DNA from: Nitrospirota bacterium
GTDB taxonomy: Bacteria; Nitrospirota; RBG-16-64-22
Assembly: GCA_016195465.1 (NCBI GenBank)
Contig: JACPZO010000165.1
Location: forward strand, 1-43,270
Length of the DNA stretch: 43,270 bases
Direction of reading: 5' to 3'
The stretch's first letter is position 1; each line of letters begins with the position of its first letter. The translations under genes and the position numbers were made by a program. Of this stretch, positions 1-7,269 are shown piece by piece. The notes beneath the pieces are model-generated. The model was not told where the DNA came from and did not search any database. It saw only the letters and a program-made list of their open reading frames with translations.

Positions 1-2
1 AT

Positions 3-116
3 CCCGTAGGACGCAAAGTGTCCAACGAAGAATTTGCTACCGTCAACGTGACTCCCGACGCTTTTCATGGCGAATGGAACTACATCATTCGGCCAAGAAA
101 AGTCCACAAGTTGTAA
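3..116 (+). CDS. ISAzo13-type transposase, C-terminal 37 residues (cut by window edge)
   Basis: The open frame enters from the left edge and ends at TAA 114-116. Its last residues include KVSNEEFATVNV, then FHGEWNYIIRP, which I recognise as the closing motif of ISAzo13-family insertion-sequence transposases (DDE enzymes that move the element). Only the tail is visible, so catalytic residues cannot be checked. The next gene begins about 50 bases later as a headless fragment, consistent with the insertion sequence having landed in it. The family call rests on one short motif. Confidence 0.55.
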   Translation, partial: PVGRKVSNEEFATVNVTPDAFHGEWNYIIRPRKVHKL

Positions 117-166
117 ATGTTATTTATTGACGCTGCCTAAAGGACAGGGCGGTCCTTGAAATTAAG

Positions 167-1054
167 TTGAATCGGCCGATCGATGCTGGAGACGGCATGA
201 TGTTTTCTGGCAAGCACGAATTGTTGGTGGTAGAGGGGTTTGGCGCCAAAGAGCAAGGAATTGCAACTCTTATATTCTCAAAAGATTACAGTTCAGCCAC
301 TATTTCCAGGAAGCTTCAATCGCCAACAATAAAGGTGCCAACCACCATAACGATAGCGGGCGATAAGCTTTTTGTAGTCAACAGCCAATTCGATCACCTT
401 TTTAAGCCCAAAGAATCAGGCCCGGCTGAACCGGCTTTTAGCATAGTCGGGTTTAATCTTAAACGATTAAAACAACAAGGGGGTGTAACGAGGAAAAAGG
501 TATTATTCGTTTTAACGAACCATGATCGATTGGGCGATACCGGGAAACAGGCCGGTTTCTACCTGCCGGAAGTTTCCCATCCACACAAGGTGTTGACTGA
601 GAAAGGCCTGGAGATTGATTTTGTGAGCCCGAGGGGCGGCAAGGCGCCCATGGATGGGGTTGACGTCAACGACCCAATCAACAATGCCTTTCTTGCCAAC
701 AAGAGCTATGTTGCCAAGTTGGAAAATACGCTTACCCCAGATCAAGTCAACCCAAGGGATTACGTTGCGATCTTTTATGCTGGCGGACACGGTACAATGT
801 GGGACTTCCCCGAGAATGTGGCGATTGCAAGACTCGCATCTACCATCTATGAAAATGGCGGGGTTGTAGCCGCCGTTTGCCATGGTCCAGCGGGGTTGTT
901 AAATATCAAACTGGCTAACGGAAAATACTTGGTTGACGGTAAGAAGGTGGCTTCCTTTACAAACGACGAAGAAAAGGACTTGGGGCTTTCCAATGTGGTC
1001 CCTTTTCTGGGTGAGCGAAAGACTTGTTACCGGTCAGAACCCTGCCTCCGCTGA
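167..1054 (+). CDS. SMP-30-like C-terminal fragment fused to a DJ-1/PfpI domain, 3' end frameshifted
   Basis: Residues 1 to about 100 look like the end of an SMP-30/gluconolactonase-type beta-propeller (the FVVNSQFDHLF stretch). Residues about 108-280 form a DJ-1/PfpI class I glutamine amidotransferase-like domain of the Hsp31 type (chaperone/glyoxalase). It has the FYAGGHGTMWDF loop and the nucleophile elbow AAVCHGPAG with its cysteine. After NVVPFL the frame shifts. The expected family ending, with VTGQNPASAEQ, is encoded in the next frame and stops at TAG 1092-1094. About 20 or more family residues between these two points are missing, so a short deletion broke the 3' end. The frame starts at a weak TTG just behind the insertion-sequence end, so the 5' part is probably lost. 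Likely a decaying gene. Confidence 0.6.
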   Translation: MNRPIDAGDGMMFSGKHELLVVEGFGAKEQGIATLIFSKDYSSATISRKLQSPTIKVPTTITIAGDKLFVVNSQFDHLFKPKESGPAEPAFSIVGFNLKRLKQQGGVTRKKVLFVLTNHDRLGDTGKQAGFYLPEVSHPHKVLTEKGLEIDFVSPRGGKAPMDGVDVNDPINNAFLANKSYVAKLENTLTPDQVNPRDYVAIFYAGGHGTMWDFPENVAIARLASTIYENGGVVAAVCHGPAGLLNIKLANGKYLVDGKKVASFTNDEEKDLGLSNVVPFLGERKTCYRSEPCLR

Positions 1055-1197
1055 ACAAGTCGGAGAGGCGATGGTCGAATTACTTTCAAAATAGACTTTT
1101 ACATGCAAGGGGGGCCAAGTTCGAGGCTCCGGAGGAGGGATGATGCCTGGTGCGTCACGGGAGCAGGGCGGGGCGTCGAGCGTGGCCTGATACAACC

Positions 1198-2331
1198 CTA
1201 GACGCCAGGCGGGTGTACGCCGGTCGTCGGGCAGCATTCCTCGTAAGCGAGAATGCCGGGCCTGTCCTCGTACCACGTCCGCGACCGGTTGACGAGATTG
1301 GCCACCGCCAGCATCGCCGGCACCTCGATCAAGACGCCTACGACGGTCGCGAGAGCCGCCCCCGACTCGAAGCCGAACAGCATGATCGCGGTAGCGACAG
1401 CCAGTTCGAAGAAGTTGCTCGCCCCGATCATCGCCGAGGGGCCGGCCACGCAGTGCGGTGAGGCAGCCGCGCGGTTGGCGAGGTACGCCAGCCCGGCATT
1501 GAAGAACACCTGCGCCGCGATTGGCACCGCGAGCAAGGCGATCACGAGCGGCTGGCGCAGGATCTGCTCACCCTGGAATCCGAAGATCAGAACGAGCGTG
1601 GCGAGCAGGGCGATGAGCGAGAGGGGGTGCAGGAGCTTGATGATGCGCGCGATCCGTGCCCAGCCGTGGTCGCGCACGAGGATCCCGCGGCGCACCAGGT
1701 GGGCGGCGGCCAGAGGCGTCACGAGATAGAGCGCCACCGATAGGGACAGCGTCATCCACGGCACCGTGATTGAGGACAACCCGAGTAACAGTCCCACGAT
1801 CGGCCCGAAGGCGAAAACCATGATCACGTCGTTCAAGGCCACCTGGGTGAGCGTGAAGTGCGGCTCCCCGCGCGTGAGACGGCTCCAGACGAACACCATC
1901 GCCGTGCACGGCGCGGCTGCCAGGAGAATCAGCCCGGCGATGTAGGAGTCAATCTGCGAGACCGGCAGCCAGGGTGCGAACAGCCACCCGACAAAGAACC
2001 ATCCGAGCGCCGCCATGGAGAAGGGCTTCACGCCCCAGTTCACGAACAACGTGACGCCGATTCCCTTCCAGTGCGCGGTCACGCGATGCAGCACGGCGAA
2101 GTCCACCTTGAGCAGCATCGGAAAGATCATGAACCAGATCAGGATGGCGACCGGGATATTGATCCGCGTGAGCTCCAGGCGCGCCACGGCTTGGAACGCC
2201 GGCGCGAAGAAATGCCCGAGCGCGATGCCGGTGACTATGCACAGAAACACCCATACCGTCAGGTAGCGCTCGAAGAAGCCGAGCGGATTGCCCGCGGCTT
2301 GTCTTGCTGTCGTCTCGCATTGTGCGCTCAT
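1198..2331 (-). CDS. acr3: Arsenite efflux permease, ACR3 family
   Basis: Inner-membrane arsenite exporter of the ACR3 type (BART superfamily), 377 residues with about ten hydrophobic segments. Family marks are the N-terminal LTVWVFLCIVTGIALGHF segment, the AAPCTAMVFVWS motif with the conserved transport cysteine, and LNDVIMVFAFGP. The ATG at 2331 was chosen because an open frame continues upstream only through the tRNA-Ser gene, and GAGG lies about eight bases ahead of it. The last 15 or so residues do not look like the family and may be a replaced tail. No arsR or arsC is seen nearby. The gene lies 36 bases behind tRNA-Ser(GGA) on the same strand and may share its transcript. Confidence 0.88.
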   Translation of the reverse strand: MSAQCETTARQAAGNPLGFFERYLTVWVFLCIVTGIALGHFFAPAFQAVARLELTRINIPVAILIWFMIFPMLLKVDFAVLHRVTAHWKGIGVTLFVNWGVKPFSMAALGWFFVGWLFAPWLPVSQIDSYIAGLILLAAAPCTAMVFVWSRLTRGEPHFTLTQVALNDVIMVFAFGPIVGLLLGLSSITVPWMTLSLSVALYLVTPLAAAHLVRRGILVRDHGWARIARIIKLLHPLSLIALLATLVLIFGFQGEQILRQPLVIALLAVPIAAQVFFNAGLAYLANRAAASPHCVAGPSAMIGASNFFELAVATAIMLFGFESGAALATVVGVLIEVPAMLAVANLVNRSRTWYEDRPGILAYEECCPTTGVHPPGV

Positions 2332-2367
2332 GACACACGCCTCGGGCCAATCCCGGAAAGTACAATA

Positions 2368-2461
2368 TGGCGGAGAGGGTGGGATTCGAACCCACGAGGA
2401 AGCTTTTGGCCCCCTACACGATTTCCAGTCGTGCTCCTTCGACCAGCTCGGACACCTCTCC
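2368..2461 (-). tRNA. tRNA-Ser(GGA)
   Basis: The minus strand folds as a class II tRNA with a 7-bp acceptor stem GGAGAGG/CCTCTCC, discriminator G, encoded CCA (2368-2370), TTCGAAT T-loop and a long variable arm. The anticodon stem CACGA-loop-TCGTG presents GGA in the loop CTGGAAA. It reads UCC and UCU serine codons. It is the last of the serine tRNAs clustered behind serS. Confidence 0.95.
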
Positions 2462-2468
2462 ACAAAAC

Positions 2469-2541
2469 GGTCAATGGTCAATAGTCAATGGGGCCTTGTC
2501 GCCGCCGCTCGACCCTGCCGATTGACTAATGACTATTGACC
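2469..2541. repeat. Intergenic inverted repeat with GTCAATG-period arms
   Basis: Arms 2469-2489 and 2521-2541 are inverted repeats, 19 of 21 bases paired, around a 31-base GC-rich loop. Each arm is itself a degenerate 7-base tandem (GGTCAAT/AGTCAAT). It fills the spacer between tRNA-Ser(GGA) and tRNA-Ser(CGA). Similar architecture with different sequence recurs at 2658, 11786, 11999, 12191 and about 30081. Confidence 0.8.
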
Positions 2542-2556
2542 ATTTCCCGTCTTTCC

Positions 2557-2647
2557 TGGCGGAGAGAGAGGGATTCGAACCCCCGGTGGAGTTGCCCCCA
2601 CACCTGATTTCGAGTCAGGCGCCTTCAACCAGCTCGGCCATCTCTCC
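2557..2647 (-). tRNA. tRNA-Ser(CGA)
   Basis: Class II tRNA on the minus strand: acceptor GGAGAGA/TCTCTCC, discriminator G, encoded CCA (2557-2559), long variable arm with a GTGGGGGCAACTCCAC hairpin and TTCGAAT T-loop. The anticodon stem CCTGA/TCAGG holds the loop CTCGAAA, anticodon CGA, reading UCG. Confidence 0.95.
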
Positions 2648-2657
2648 AATCAAACCC

Positions 2658-2744
2658 GGTGAATGGGTGAATGGGTGAATCGAAAGACCTGGGAACCGGT
2701 CATGTTCCCCCATTCACCGATTCACCTATTAACCCATTCACCCG
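2658..2744. repeat. Intergenic inverted repeat with GGGTGAAT-period arms
   Basis: Arms near 2658-2682 (8-base units GGGTGAAT) and 2719-2744 (units CCCATTCA) pair at about 23 of 25 positions around a loop of about 36 bases. It lies between tadA and tRNA-Ser(CGA) and shares its design, not its sequence, with the neighbouring spacer hairpins. Confidence 0.8.
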
Positions 2745-2766
2745 CTTTTCCATGATTGACCGCCCC

Positions 2767-3258
2767 TCAGCGTCGGCTCTCAAAGAACTCCCGCAGGACC
2801 GCGCCGCATTCCCTTTCCCGCACGCCGGGCGTCACCTCCAGGCGGTGATTGAGCCGAGGGTCGCGGACGATGTCGTAAAGCGAGCCGCACGCCCCGGCCT
2901 TGGGATCATCGCACCCGTACACCAGCCGGTCGACGCGGCCGAGGACGAGCGCGCCCGCGCACATCGCGCAGGGCTCGACGGTCACGTAGACCGTGCATCC
3001 CGCCAGACGCCACCGGCCGAGAACTCGCGCCGCTTGACGGACAGCCATGATCTCCGCGTGGGCTGTCGGATCCGCGTCGATCTCCCGCCGGTTGTGCGCC
3101 CGGGCGATGACGGCGCCGCCGCAAACAACGACGGCCCCGACCGGGACCTCGCCTGCCAGGGCCGCCGCACGCGCTTCGGAGAGCGCAAAATCCATGAAGG
3201 CGAGATCCGGCTCCGTCACGGCATCCGCGATGGAAGGACCGCCGTCCGGAAGGGACAT
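2767..3258 (-). CDS. tadA: tRNA(Arg) adenosine-34 deaminase TadA
   Basis: Zinc-dependent deaminase that converts A34 of tRNA-Arg(ACG) to inosine, allowing one tRNA to read CGU, CGC and CGA. The 163-residue length matches the family (E. coli about 167). Zinc and catalytic residues are visible: H67-A-E69 and P96-C97-A-M-C100. The ATG at 3258 has GGAGG seven bases upstream; an internal Met22 is an alternative. It lies between serine tRNA genes. Its substrate gene tRNA-Arg(ACG) was the immediate upstream neighbour before the 8.4-kb element inserted, and attL now lies 50 bases ahead of the start. Expression may therefore depend on read-through from the element or a promoter near attL. Confidence 0.93.
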   Translation of the reverse strand: MSLPDGGPSIADAVTEPDLAFMDFALSEARAAALAGEVPVGAVVVCGGAVIARAHNRREIDADPTAHAEIMAVRQAARVLGRWRLAGCTVYVTVEPCAMCAGALVLGRVDRLVYGCDDPKAGACGSLYDIVRDPRLNHRLEVTPGVRERECGAVLREFFESRR

Positions 3259-3308
3259 CGAGCCGCCTCCGCCGACTCCTTCCGTTCTTCTCTGCGCTCC
3301 CCTTCGAA

Positions 3309-3354
3309 GTGGCGCGCCCTAGAGGATTCGAACCTCTGACCTACAGATTCGTAG
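3309..3354. repeat. attL: 46-bp direct repeat of the tRNA-Arg(ACG) 3' half
   Basis: These 46 bases are identical to 11692-11737. They reproduce the tRNA from the anticodon loop to the CCA end, without the 5' half. This marks the left junction of the integrated element; the sequence diverges at 3355. Confidence 0.95.
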
Positions 3355-3496
3355 CGTATTCAAAGGCATTTGCGCACGCTTGTGATTGAGTGTTATAGAA
3401 TGCCATTAAGTCCCGGACTACGCAAGACTTTTCGTCCGCGAGTGTGCGACGTTTTGCGATTGCGTCGGACTGCGAATCGGGACAAAAACCGGGACC

Positions 3497-3521
3497 GAAC
3501 CGGGACTAAAACCGGGACCGA
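3497..3521 (+). repeat. Left copy of a 25-bp repeat near attL (possible integrase arm site)
   Basis: A 25-base sequence built from CCGGGAC units is repeated exactly at 11599-11623, inside the integrase 3' end. A further related unit, ACAAAAACCGGGACCG, precedes it at 3482. In the excised circle the two copies would flank attP, as integrase arm-type sites do. That role is inference. Confidence 0.6.
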
Positions 3522-3543
3522 AAAACCGGCTCTTGAAATGCCC

Positions 3544-3891
3544 TCAGGACGGGCTTTCCCTCCGGGAAGGTCTTACGTCACCCCGGCCGAAAAGAAGCGC
3601 GCACGCGGCCCAGGGAAGGCCAGGCGCCGGGAAGGAAGGAACCTTCGCCGCCGCCACCGCCTGCTCGAACATCTCCTCGGGCACTGCGGCGAGCCTCTGC
3701 CAACGGGAGGACTGGATGCGGGACACGCCAAGAGATGCAAGGGAGGAAACTCCCGAAGTAACACGATGCAACTTCGGGCCGACTCTCAGGTTATCAGCCC
3801 TATCCGCCCTGCTTCCGTTCGCCCGCATTTCCGCCAGCATCATTCCCGCCCGGCGCTCGGCCCTTACCTTGATCTCCGTGGCCCACTCCAC
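3544..3891 (-). CDS. Phage/plasmid-type hypothetical protein, probably truncated
   Basis: Residues 1-80 match a recurrent phage and mobile-element protein type of unknown role, recognisable by TEIKVRAERRAGMMLAEM and LGVSRIQSSRWQRLAAVPEE. Full-length relatives start some 60-100 residues earlier and end differently. Here the first Met falls directly on the conserved block, and the last 30 residues are unlike the family. The gene therefore seems cut at both ends near the left element border. It begins eight bases after the stop of the preceding gene on the same strand. The function is unknown to me; a DNA-binding role is possible because the second block looks helix-turn-helix-like. Confidence 0.5.
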   Translation of the reverse strand: MEWATEIKVRAERRAGMMLAEMRANGSRADRADNLRVGPKLHRVTSGVSSLASLGVSRIQSSRWQRLAAVPEEMFEQAVAAAKVPSFPAPGLPWAACALLFGRGDVRPSRRESPS

Positions 3892-3899
3892 AAGGGCCG

Positions 3900-4274
3900 T
3901 CAGTCCCCGGAGTCCGATTCGCCGCCCAAGAGCCCGCGGCGACGGAGTTCTTCGTCGAGCGCGACTTCCGCTTCGCCCAGATCCCGCTCGACTACCCGTC
4001 GCAAGAACCGCCGCCGATATCGCCGCGAGAGCTTCTCGCGGATCGCTTCGATGGACAGGTTTTCGACGTGCCGAAGGTGAAGGACGGCCCGTTCAATCTC
4101 CGCGAGGGTGGAAAGCGCCTTCCCTACCTCGCAAACTGTCGTGAGTGTGGCTCCGGGAGAGGATGAGGCCCTTCGCGGAATGCTTGCCGTCGGTTCAAGG
4201 CGTGTTGCGCGGGGAGCGCCTTCGCGGGCCGTTGCGTACCAGGCCAGGACCGCGCCGATGGAGGAGAAACGCAA
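3900..4274 (-). CDS. Hypothetical protein with C-terminal sigma-like helices
   Basis: A 124-residue basic protein. Residues about 50-110 contain LAEIERAVLHLRHVENLSIE followed by a charged helix, the spacing of a sigma-region-4 or phage late-regulator helix-turn-helix. Similar small proteins act as late-gene activators or antiterminators in phages, but I cannot place this one in a named family. The start is a TTG at 4274 without an obvious ribosome site, so the true start may be internal. It lies downstream of the capsid gene and a terminator-like hairpin. Confidence 0.4.
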   Translation of the reverse strand: MRFSSIGAVLAWYATAREGAPRATRLEPTASIPRRASSSPGATLTTVCEVGKALSTLAEIERAVLHLRHVENLSIEAIREKLSRRYRRRFLRRVVERDLGEAEVALDEELRRRGLLGGESDSGD

Positions 4275-4291
4275 GGAAGGGTCTCCGCGAG

Positions 4292-4332
4292 AGAAGACAA
4301 AGAAAGGGGGAGGAGGTCTCCCCCCTCCCCCC
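4292..4332 (-). terminator. Rho-independent terminator-like hairpin downstream of the capsid gene
   Basis: On the minus strand, GGGGGAGG (4331-4324) can pair with CCTCCCCC (4313-4306), followed by a T-rich run TTTCTTTGTCTTC. It lies 73 bases after the capsid stop. The loop is about ten bases. Confidence 0.55.
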
Positions 4333-4404
4333 AGAATAACACCCCGCGCCGGCGGAGCAGGCCCGATGAGGCCCCCGGGGACCGGACGCGGGCTTTACCC
4401 CGGA

Positions 4405-5691
4405 CTATGGAATGATCCCGATGACCTGACAGAACGACTCGGGATGCATGACCTGAACATCCGCCCGCAAGTGACAGAGGAACCCGTATTGGAAGTTGTC
4501 GGAGAACCGCTCGCGGAGGACCTCAATCCGAACGTCCGCCCGCATTCCAATCACGAGCTCCAAGAAGTCCCCAAGGAAAACCCGGCTGGCATTCGACGAG
4601 GTTCCCTGCGTCTCGTTGACCGGACAGACCGTGCTCTCGAAGAAGTTGAGCCCCGAGAGAATGCCGGGCCGCGTCATGGGCTGGTTCGTCGTGTCCTTGA
4701 GCTTGCCGATAGAGGCGAACGTCCGGGGGGCCATGATCGCGGCCGCCGGGAGCGGGCCGTTCGCGTCGAGGATCGTCTGCGCCGACGTGATGAACGGGTC
4801 GAAGTTCGTGAGCGCCGCGCCGTTCGTCCCCATGCTGACGGACCCGACGCCGCTCACGTTCTTGAGCCCACGCGGCTCGGGAGCGGTCCCTGTCCCGAAG
4901 AGAGCTACACGATCGAGCTCCGCCGCCATGCTCCCCGAGAAAGCGGCCGTGAGCGCTTCCTCGATGTTGAGAGAATCCTCGACGAGCTGACGGGAGACCT
5001 TGACCAGCGCGATCAGAGTCTGCGGCGTGAACGTCAGAGCGCCGAAGGTCGGATCGCTCGCGGTGACGGTCCCGTTCTCGGCCGTCCAGGTGGCCGTGGG
5101 ATCCGCGGTGATCTTCGCCAGGGTTGTTGACTTGCCGGGATCGAGAAGAAGAGTCCGCGATCCCGCGCGGGTGACGTGCGCCTTGGTCCGGAGCCGGTCG
5201 ATCAGCTCGGCCGACAGGAGCGTCGGGACCGTGTAGCCGCCGGCGGAGTCCGTTCCCGCAGAAAGCGCGCGCCTCTCGGCGGGCGTCTTCGGACCGACGA
5301 CCATCGACCGGAGAAACCCGCCCAAGGTGAGTCCGCGATATTCGTCTTCCGCCGCCGCGTCCACCCTGCCCCGAAAGATGTCGGTGACTTTCTGCTCCCG
5401 AGTGAGGAGCCGGCCCTCGCGGGCCTCCTCGCCAATCGCTGGCCCGGTGTCCTGCCGCCCCGCCATAACACCCTGGGACCGGGACAGTTCGCCCTCGATG
5501 CCCCCCTGCTTCTCCAGCCGGCGGACCTCCTCGCCGTGCCTGTCGATGTCGGCCATGATCGCCTCCCACTTCGCGTTTTCCTCGCCCGTCAACTCGCGCT
5601 TTTCCGCGCCCGCACGGTCGAGGATCTCCCGCGCCTGCTTCGCAAGCCGGGCCCGCTCCTCGCGGAGCCATTTGATTCGTTCGATGCTCAT
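4405..5691 (-). CDS. HK97-family phage major capsid protein
   Basis: Major head protein that polymerises into an icosahedral shell. The 428 residues show a charged coiled-coil N-terminus (about 1-65, the scaffold-like delta domain), a linker, then the HK97 fold from about residue 110. That region includes AGTDSAGGYTVPTLLSAELI, FGTGTAPEPRGL and the C-terminal FQYGFLCHLRADVQVMHPESF. In relatives the delta domain is removed by a separate protease, and none is encoded in this element. The start ATG at 5691 is preceded by AAAGGA. The gene is separated from the upstream element operon by about 260 bases and followed by a terminator-like hairpin, so it looks like a transcription unit of its own. It is the only structural gene in the element. 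Confidence 0.9.
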   Translation of the reverse strand: MSIERIKWLREERARLAKQAREILDRAGAEKRELTGEENAKWEAIMADIDRHGEEVRRLEKQGGIEGELSRSQGVMAGRQDTGPAIGEEAREGRLLTREQKVTDIFRGRVDAAAEDEYRGLTLGGFLRSMVVGPKTPAERRALSAGTDSAGGYTVPTLLSAELIDRLRTKAHVTRAGSRTLLLDPGKSTTLAKITADPTATWTAENGTVTASDPTFGALTFTPQTLIALVKVSRQLVEDSLNIEEALTAAFSGSMAAELDRVALFGTGTAPEPRGLKNVSGVGSVSMGTNGAALTNFDPFITSAQTILDANGPLPAAAIMAPRTFASIGKLKDTTNQPMTRPGILSGLNFFESTVCPVNETQGTSSNASRVFLGDFLELVIGMRADVRIEVLRERFSDNFQYGFLCHLRADVQVMHPESFCQVIGIIP

Positions 5692-5922
5692 CGGTTTTTT
5701 CCTTTCTCGCGGGAGTGTGTCCGGGGGAAACGAAAAAGGTCCGCCCGGTGCTCCCTCCCCAAAATCAGGTTGAGGAATGCCGCCGAGTGGACCCCAACGG
5801 CCCCCGGCTCCGATGGAGTGGGCGCCGCGCTATCCGGCTCGCGGGTCGGTCCGCCACACCTTCCGCCGCTCCGAGTGGATGCCCGGCTCGTGTCGGGAAA
5901 GATCGCGTGAACCGATAACAGG

Positions 5923-5951
5923 ACGCTATCACAGTTGGAAATGAAAGTCAA
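5923..5951 (-). promoter_or_regulatory. Possible sigma70-type promoter for the capsid gene
   Basis: Minus-strand TTGACT (5951-5946), a 17-base spacer, and a weak -10 TAGCGT (5928-5923), in a locally AT-richer patch ahead of the capsid gene. The -35 is good and the -10 poor. Confidence 0.3.
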
Positions 5952-5953
5952 TT

Positions 5954-6418
5954 TCACAGCCCGCCGGACTCCGAACCAAGAGGCGGAACGAGCTCGCCGG
6001 CCTCATCATCGTCAGGCGGGGCTCCGGGGAAGCGAAAGTCCCGCTCAATCCGCTTCCACCTCGCGCGTTCGGCGTCGCGCGCGTCGGCCAGGGCGACAAG
6101 GACGCCGTGCCAGATCATAACCAAGGACGGTTTCGACTCACGGACCGCCTGCTCTTGCCAGCCTGCGAACATGCCCGTGAGCGCGATCCGCGAGATCTCG
6201 GAGAGGGTCTCGACGCCGACGAGCGGAACCCGCACGATCCCGCCAGGAGCGCCGGTTTCACGCCGAGAAAGCTCGCCGTCGAAAGCGTGCGCCAGGGAAA
6301 CCAAAACATCCATCACGGACGCCCGCCCGAAGCGGCCAGCCCCGGCGGAAAGAGCGGCCGCATAAACCCGCAAGTCGCTGTCGGACGCGCCCTGGAAGTC
6401 AACCGTCATGTCGATCAT
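5954..6418 (-). CDS. Hypothetical element protein
   Basis: A 154-residue acidic-tailed protein I do not recognise. The start ATG at 6418 has GAGGTGGAAA directly upstream. Residues 10-80 are probably helical, and the C-terminus is rich in D, E, P and G. No membrane segment, signal peptide or metal motif is visible. It lies at the end of the element's leftward operon, 15 bases behind a possible 35-codon ORF. The position suggests an accessory replication or packaging role, but nothing in the sequence proves one. Confidence 0.55.
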   Translation of the reverse strand: MIDMTVDFQGASDSDLRVYAAALSAGAGRFGRASVMDVLVSLAHAFDGELSRRETGAPGGIVRVPLVGVETLSEISRIALTGMFAGWQEQAVRESKPSLVMIWHGVLVALADARDAERARWKRIERDFRFPGAPPDDDEAGELVPPLGSESGGL

Positions 6419-6433
6419 TTTCCACCTCGCCTG

Positions 6434-6541
6434 TCAAAAAGTACCCCGGCCGGTGATTTTCGCGGTCTCACGCGCGAGACTGAGCCACGGTCTATCCGTC
6501 CCAAGCCCCAGAGATTTGACCCGCCCTACCCGCCGCGTCAT
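6434..6541 (-). CDS. Possible 35-residue ORF, translationally coupled
   Basis: The ATG at 6541 overlaps the TGA of the preceding small gene (ATGA), a coupling used repeatedly in this operon. The product is short and basic, with MTRRVGRVK at its start, and matches no family I know. The overlap is the only support, so it could be chance. Confidence 0.3.
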   Translation of the reverse strand: MTRRVGRVKSLGLGTDRPWLSLARETAKITGRGTF

Positions 6542-6717
6542 ACGCCCGCCGTAGTGCGCAAGGCCAGCCGTTCGACCTGCGCCGCGAGTGTGCGAAGCTC
6601 ATGAGCATCGGCCGTCAGCCGCGCCGCCCTTGCCGCCAGATCGTCGGCCTCCCGCTCCTTGCGTTCAGCCGCCGCGAGAAGTCCACAGATCGCCGCGTCG
6701 ATCTCCGTCGTGTTCAT
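6538..6717 (-). CDS. Small coiled-coil hypothetical protein (59 aa)
   Basis: The ATG at 6717 overlaps the TGA of the 161-residue gene upstream (ATGA), and GGAGGG lies seven bases ahead. The product is almost all alanine, arginine, glutamate and leucine (for example AAERKEREADDLAARAARL), predicted as one long amphipathic or coiled-coil helix. Codon use is that of its neighbours. Such small helical proteins are common in phage early operons. The function is unknown. Confidence 0.55.
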   Translation of the reverse strand: MNTTEIDAAICGLLAAAERKEREADDLAARAARLTADAHELRTLAAQVERLALRTTAGV

Positions 6718-7199
6718 TGCGTCCCTCCTTGTTTCTGGCCATGCCCAGGTGTGGGCCGGGTCTCGTTCGTTGAACCTGCGCCGTCCTCGTGAGCCGGTTT
6801 GGGCTCGGGCTGGACCTTGACGCCCGGCCAGGTCTGTTTCGCCATGTGGAGAACCCGGAGTTGATCCGGGTGAAGTTCGCCCCGCCTGTGCATCTCGACG
6901 AGTCGCTCAACCTCCCTCCGCGAGTAGACGGGCGCGTCATACCGGGCGGGGTCCGGGTCCGTGTCCGCCGGATCGAGCACGACCCAGAGATACGCCCCCA
7001 GGACTTCGGAGTGAACCTTGATCGCCAGGCCGTGGGACCGGGGAGCTTGCGGCTCCGGGCCAGGAGCCGCCCGCCGGGCTTCCGGGAGGGGAAGAGGCTC
7101 TTCCGCCCCGACCTCGGCCGGGGTCGGGCGGCTTTTGTCGTATGTCGTATCCCGCAAGACCCCCTTCGCCTGTTCCAAGTAGCCAGCCATTTTCCTCAT
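6714..7199 (-). CDS. Hypothetical mobile-element protein (161 aa)
   Basis: The central block, residues about 55-130, has the order GLAIKVHSEVLG, LWVVLD, VYSRREVERLVEM and LHMAKQTWPGVKV. I associate this with small uncharacterised proteins next to primase genes in phages and islands, without a named domain. The N- and C-terminal thirds are low-complexity (P, E, A, G). The start may be Met4 at 7190, which is better spaced from GGGAGGATGAGG than Met1. The iteron hairpin 7208-7269 lies immediately upstream, so the gene may be regulated by whatever binds there. It is translationally coupled to the following 59-residue gene. Confidence 0.55.
   Translation of the reverse strand: MRKMAGYLEQAKGVLRDTTYDKSRPTPAEVGAEEPLPLPEARRAAPGPEPQAPRSHGLAIKVHSEVLGAYLWVVLDPADTDPDPARYDAPVYSRREVERLVEMHRRGELHPDQLRVLHMAKQTWPGVKVQPEPKPAHEDGAGSTNETRPTPGHGQKQGGTQ
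7134..7150. repeat. Outlying pair of ACGACATA-type iterons
   Basis: The plus strand reads TTTGTCGTATGTCGTAT, two overlapping copies of the motif found six times at 7208-7269. It lies inside the 161-residue gene, about 60 bases from the hairpin. A matching pair, ACGACATACGACATA, lies at 7568-7582. Confidence 0.5.
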
Positions 7200-7207
7200 C
7201 CTCCCTT

Positions 7208-7269
7208 ACGACATAGACGACATTGACGACATAAGTTCGGCCTTTTGTCGTTTAAGTCGTCTATGTCGT
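7208..7269. repeat. 62-bp iteron palindrome, candidate replication origin of the element
   Basis: Three tandem 9-base iterons of the type GACGACATA (7208-7235) face three inverted copies (7242-7269) across a TTCGGC loop. The two 28-base arms match at 24 positions, and the outer 14 bases (ACGACATAGACGAC) are perfect. It lies between the DUF3987 gene end and the next gene start, overlapping the DUF3987 stop. Two iteron sets in opposite orientation next to primase/helicase-type genes resemble satellite origins. A terminator or operator role is the alternative. Confidence 0.65.

Noticed and set aside
5688-5957. 89-codon minus-strand frame ahead of the capsid gene
   Set aside because: Overlaps the probable promoter and leader of the capsid gene; no motif.
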